This document shows, piece after piece, positions 5,113-5,181 of a stretch of DNA of 5,181 bases. Every line of letters begins with the position of its first letter. The first letter of the stretch is position 1. The notes under the pieces were generated by a model. That model had not been told where the DNA came from and did no database searches. It saw only the letters and a program-made list of their open reading frames with translations. The stretch comes from an uncultured Aquabacterium sp. Its GTDB lineage: Bacteria > Pseudomonadota > Gammaproteobacteria > Burkholderiales > Burkholderiaceae_C. The DNA is taken from the NCBI GenBank assembly GCA_937923225.1, contig CALAKR010000359.1, positions 1-5,181 on the forward strand. Reading direction: 5' to 3'. The translations under genes were made by a program, and so were the position numbers.

Positions 5113-5181
5113 ATTACCAGGCGTTACAAATTGCGCTTGTGTCAAAAGGTTTAGGTCGATATCTGTTTTGATGACTAACAA
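5096..5181. mobile_element. AT-rich segment at the window edge, possible end of an inserted element
   Basis: These 86 bases contain 32 G or C (about 37%), far below the rest of the window, and begin where the gene at 4885 loses coding character. The first three bases are TGT, a common terminal triplet of Mu/Tn7/Tn5053-type and other transposons. TACAAAT occurs at 5098-5104 and again at 5125-5131, like repeated transposase-binding sites near an element end. TCAAAA (5142-5147) and TTTTGA (5166-5171) form an inverted pair. No transposase gene, second end or target duplication is visible, so the element type cannot be named and the exact boundary is approximate. Confidence 0.4.

Noticed and set aside
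4816..5181. A minus-strand open frame entering from the right edge, antisense to the 4885 gene
   Set aside because: Most of it mirrors the truncated gene, and no start codon with a ribosome site is visible inside the window. I could not exclude that the outermost ~85 bases belong to a gene of the inserted element, but nothing in the translation is recognisable.

Overview
The window is high-GC DNA (roughly two-thirds G+C by eye) with dense coding on both strands. GlnRS, an HxlR-family regulator and two alpha/beta hydrolases all read like proteins of Betaproteobacteria, most likely Burkholderiales. This taxonomic reading is from memory of family sequences, not from a search.

Layout, left to right. 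Positions 1-1264 (minus) hold a secreted alpha/beta-hydrolase-domain protein. Its frame is cut by an in-frame TAG at 95-97, and recognisable coding sequence continues beyond that stop to the window edge. Positions 1265-1427 are intergenic, with three tandem GC-rich hairpins. Positions 1428-2222 (minus) encode a small cytoplasmic alpha/beta hydrolase. It is divergent from an HxlR-type winged-helix regulator at 2310-2870 (plus). The 87-bp gap between them carries a perfect 7-5-7 palindrome that is a good candidate operator. Positions 2910-4736 (minus) encode glutaminyl-tRNA synthetase (glnS), convergent with the regulator. A probable glnS terminator lies inside the 3' end of the regulator gene. 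Positions 4737-4884 form a divergent intergenic region with two GTTTCAAAC boxes and two CCTAGG sites. Positions 4885-5112 (plus) hold the start of an acetyltransferase-like gene that ends after 75 codons, where the DNA turns AT-rich (about 37% G+C over the last 86 bases). This looks like the junction with an inserted element continuing past the right edge.

Functional reading: the only evident local circuit is the regulator/hydrolase pair, which resembles divergent HxlR modules that respond to reactive compounds. glnS is housekeeping. Both window edges show gene damage, a nonsense codon on the left and an apparent insertion or truncation on the right. I see no RNA gene, CRISPR array or complete mobile element. 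I do not see a clearly new biological system; the right-hand junction is the most promising lead because its content lies outside the window.
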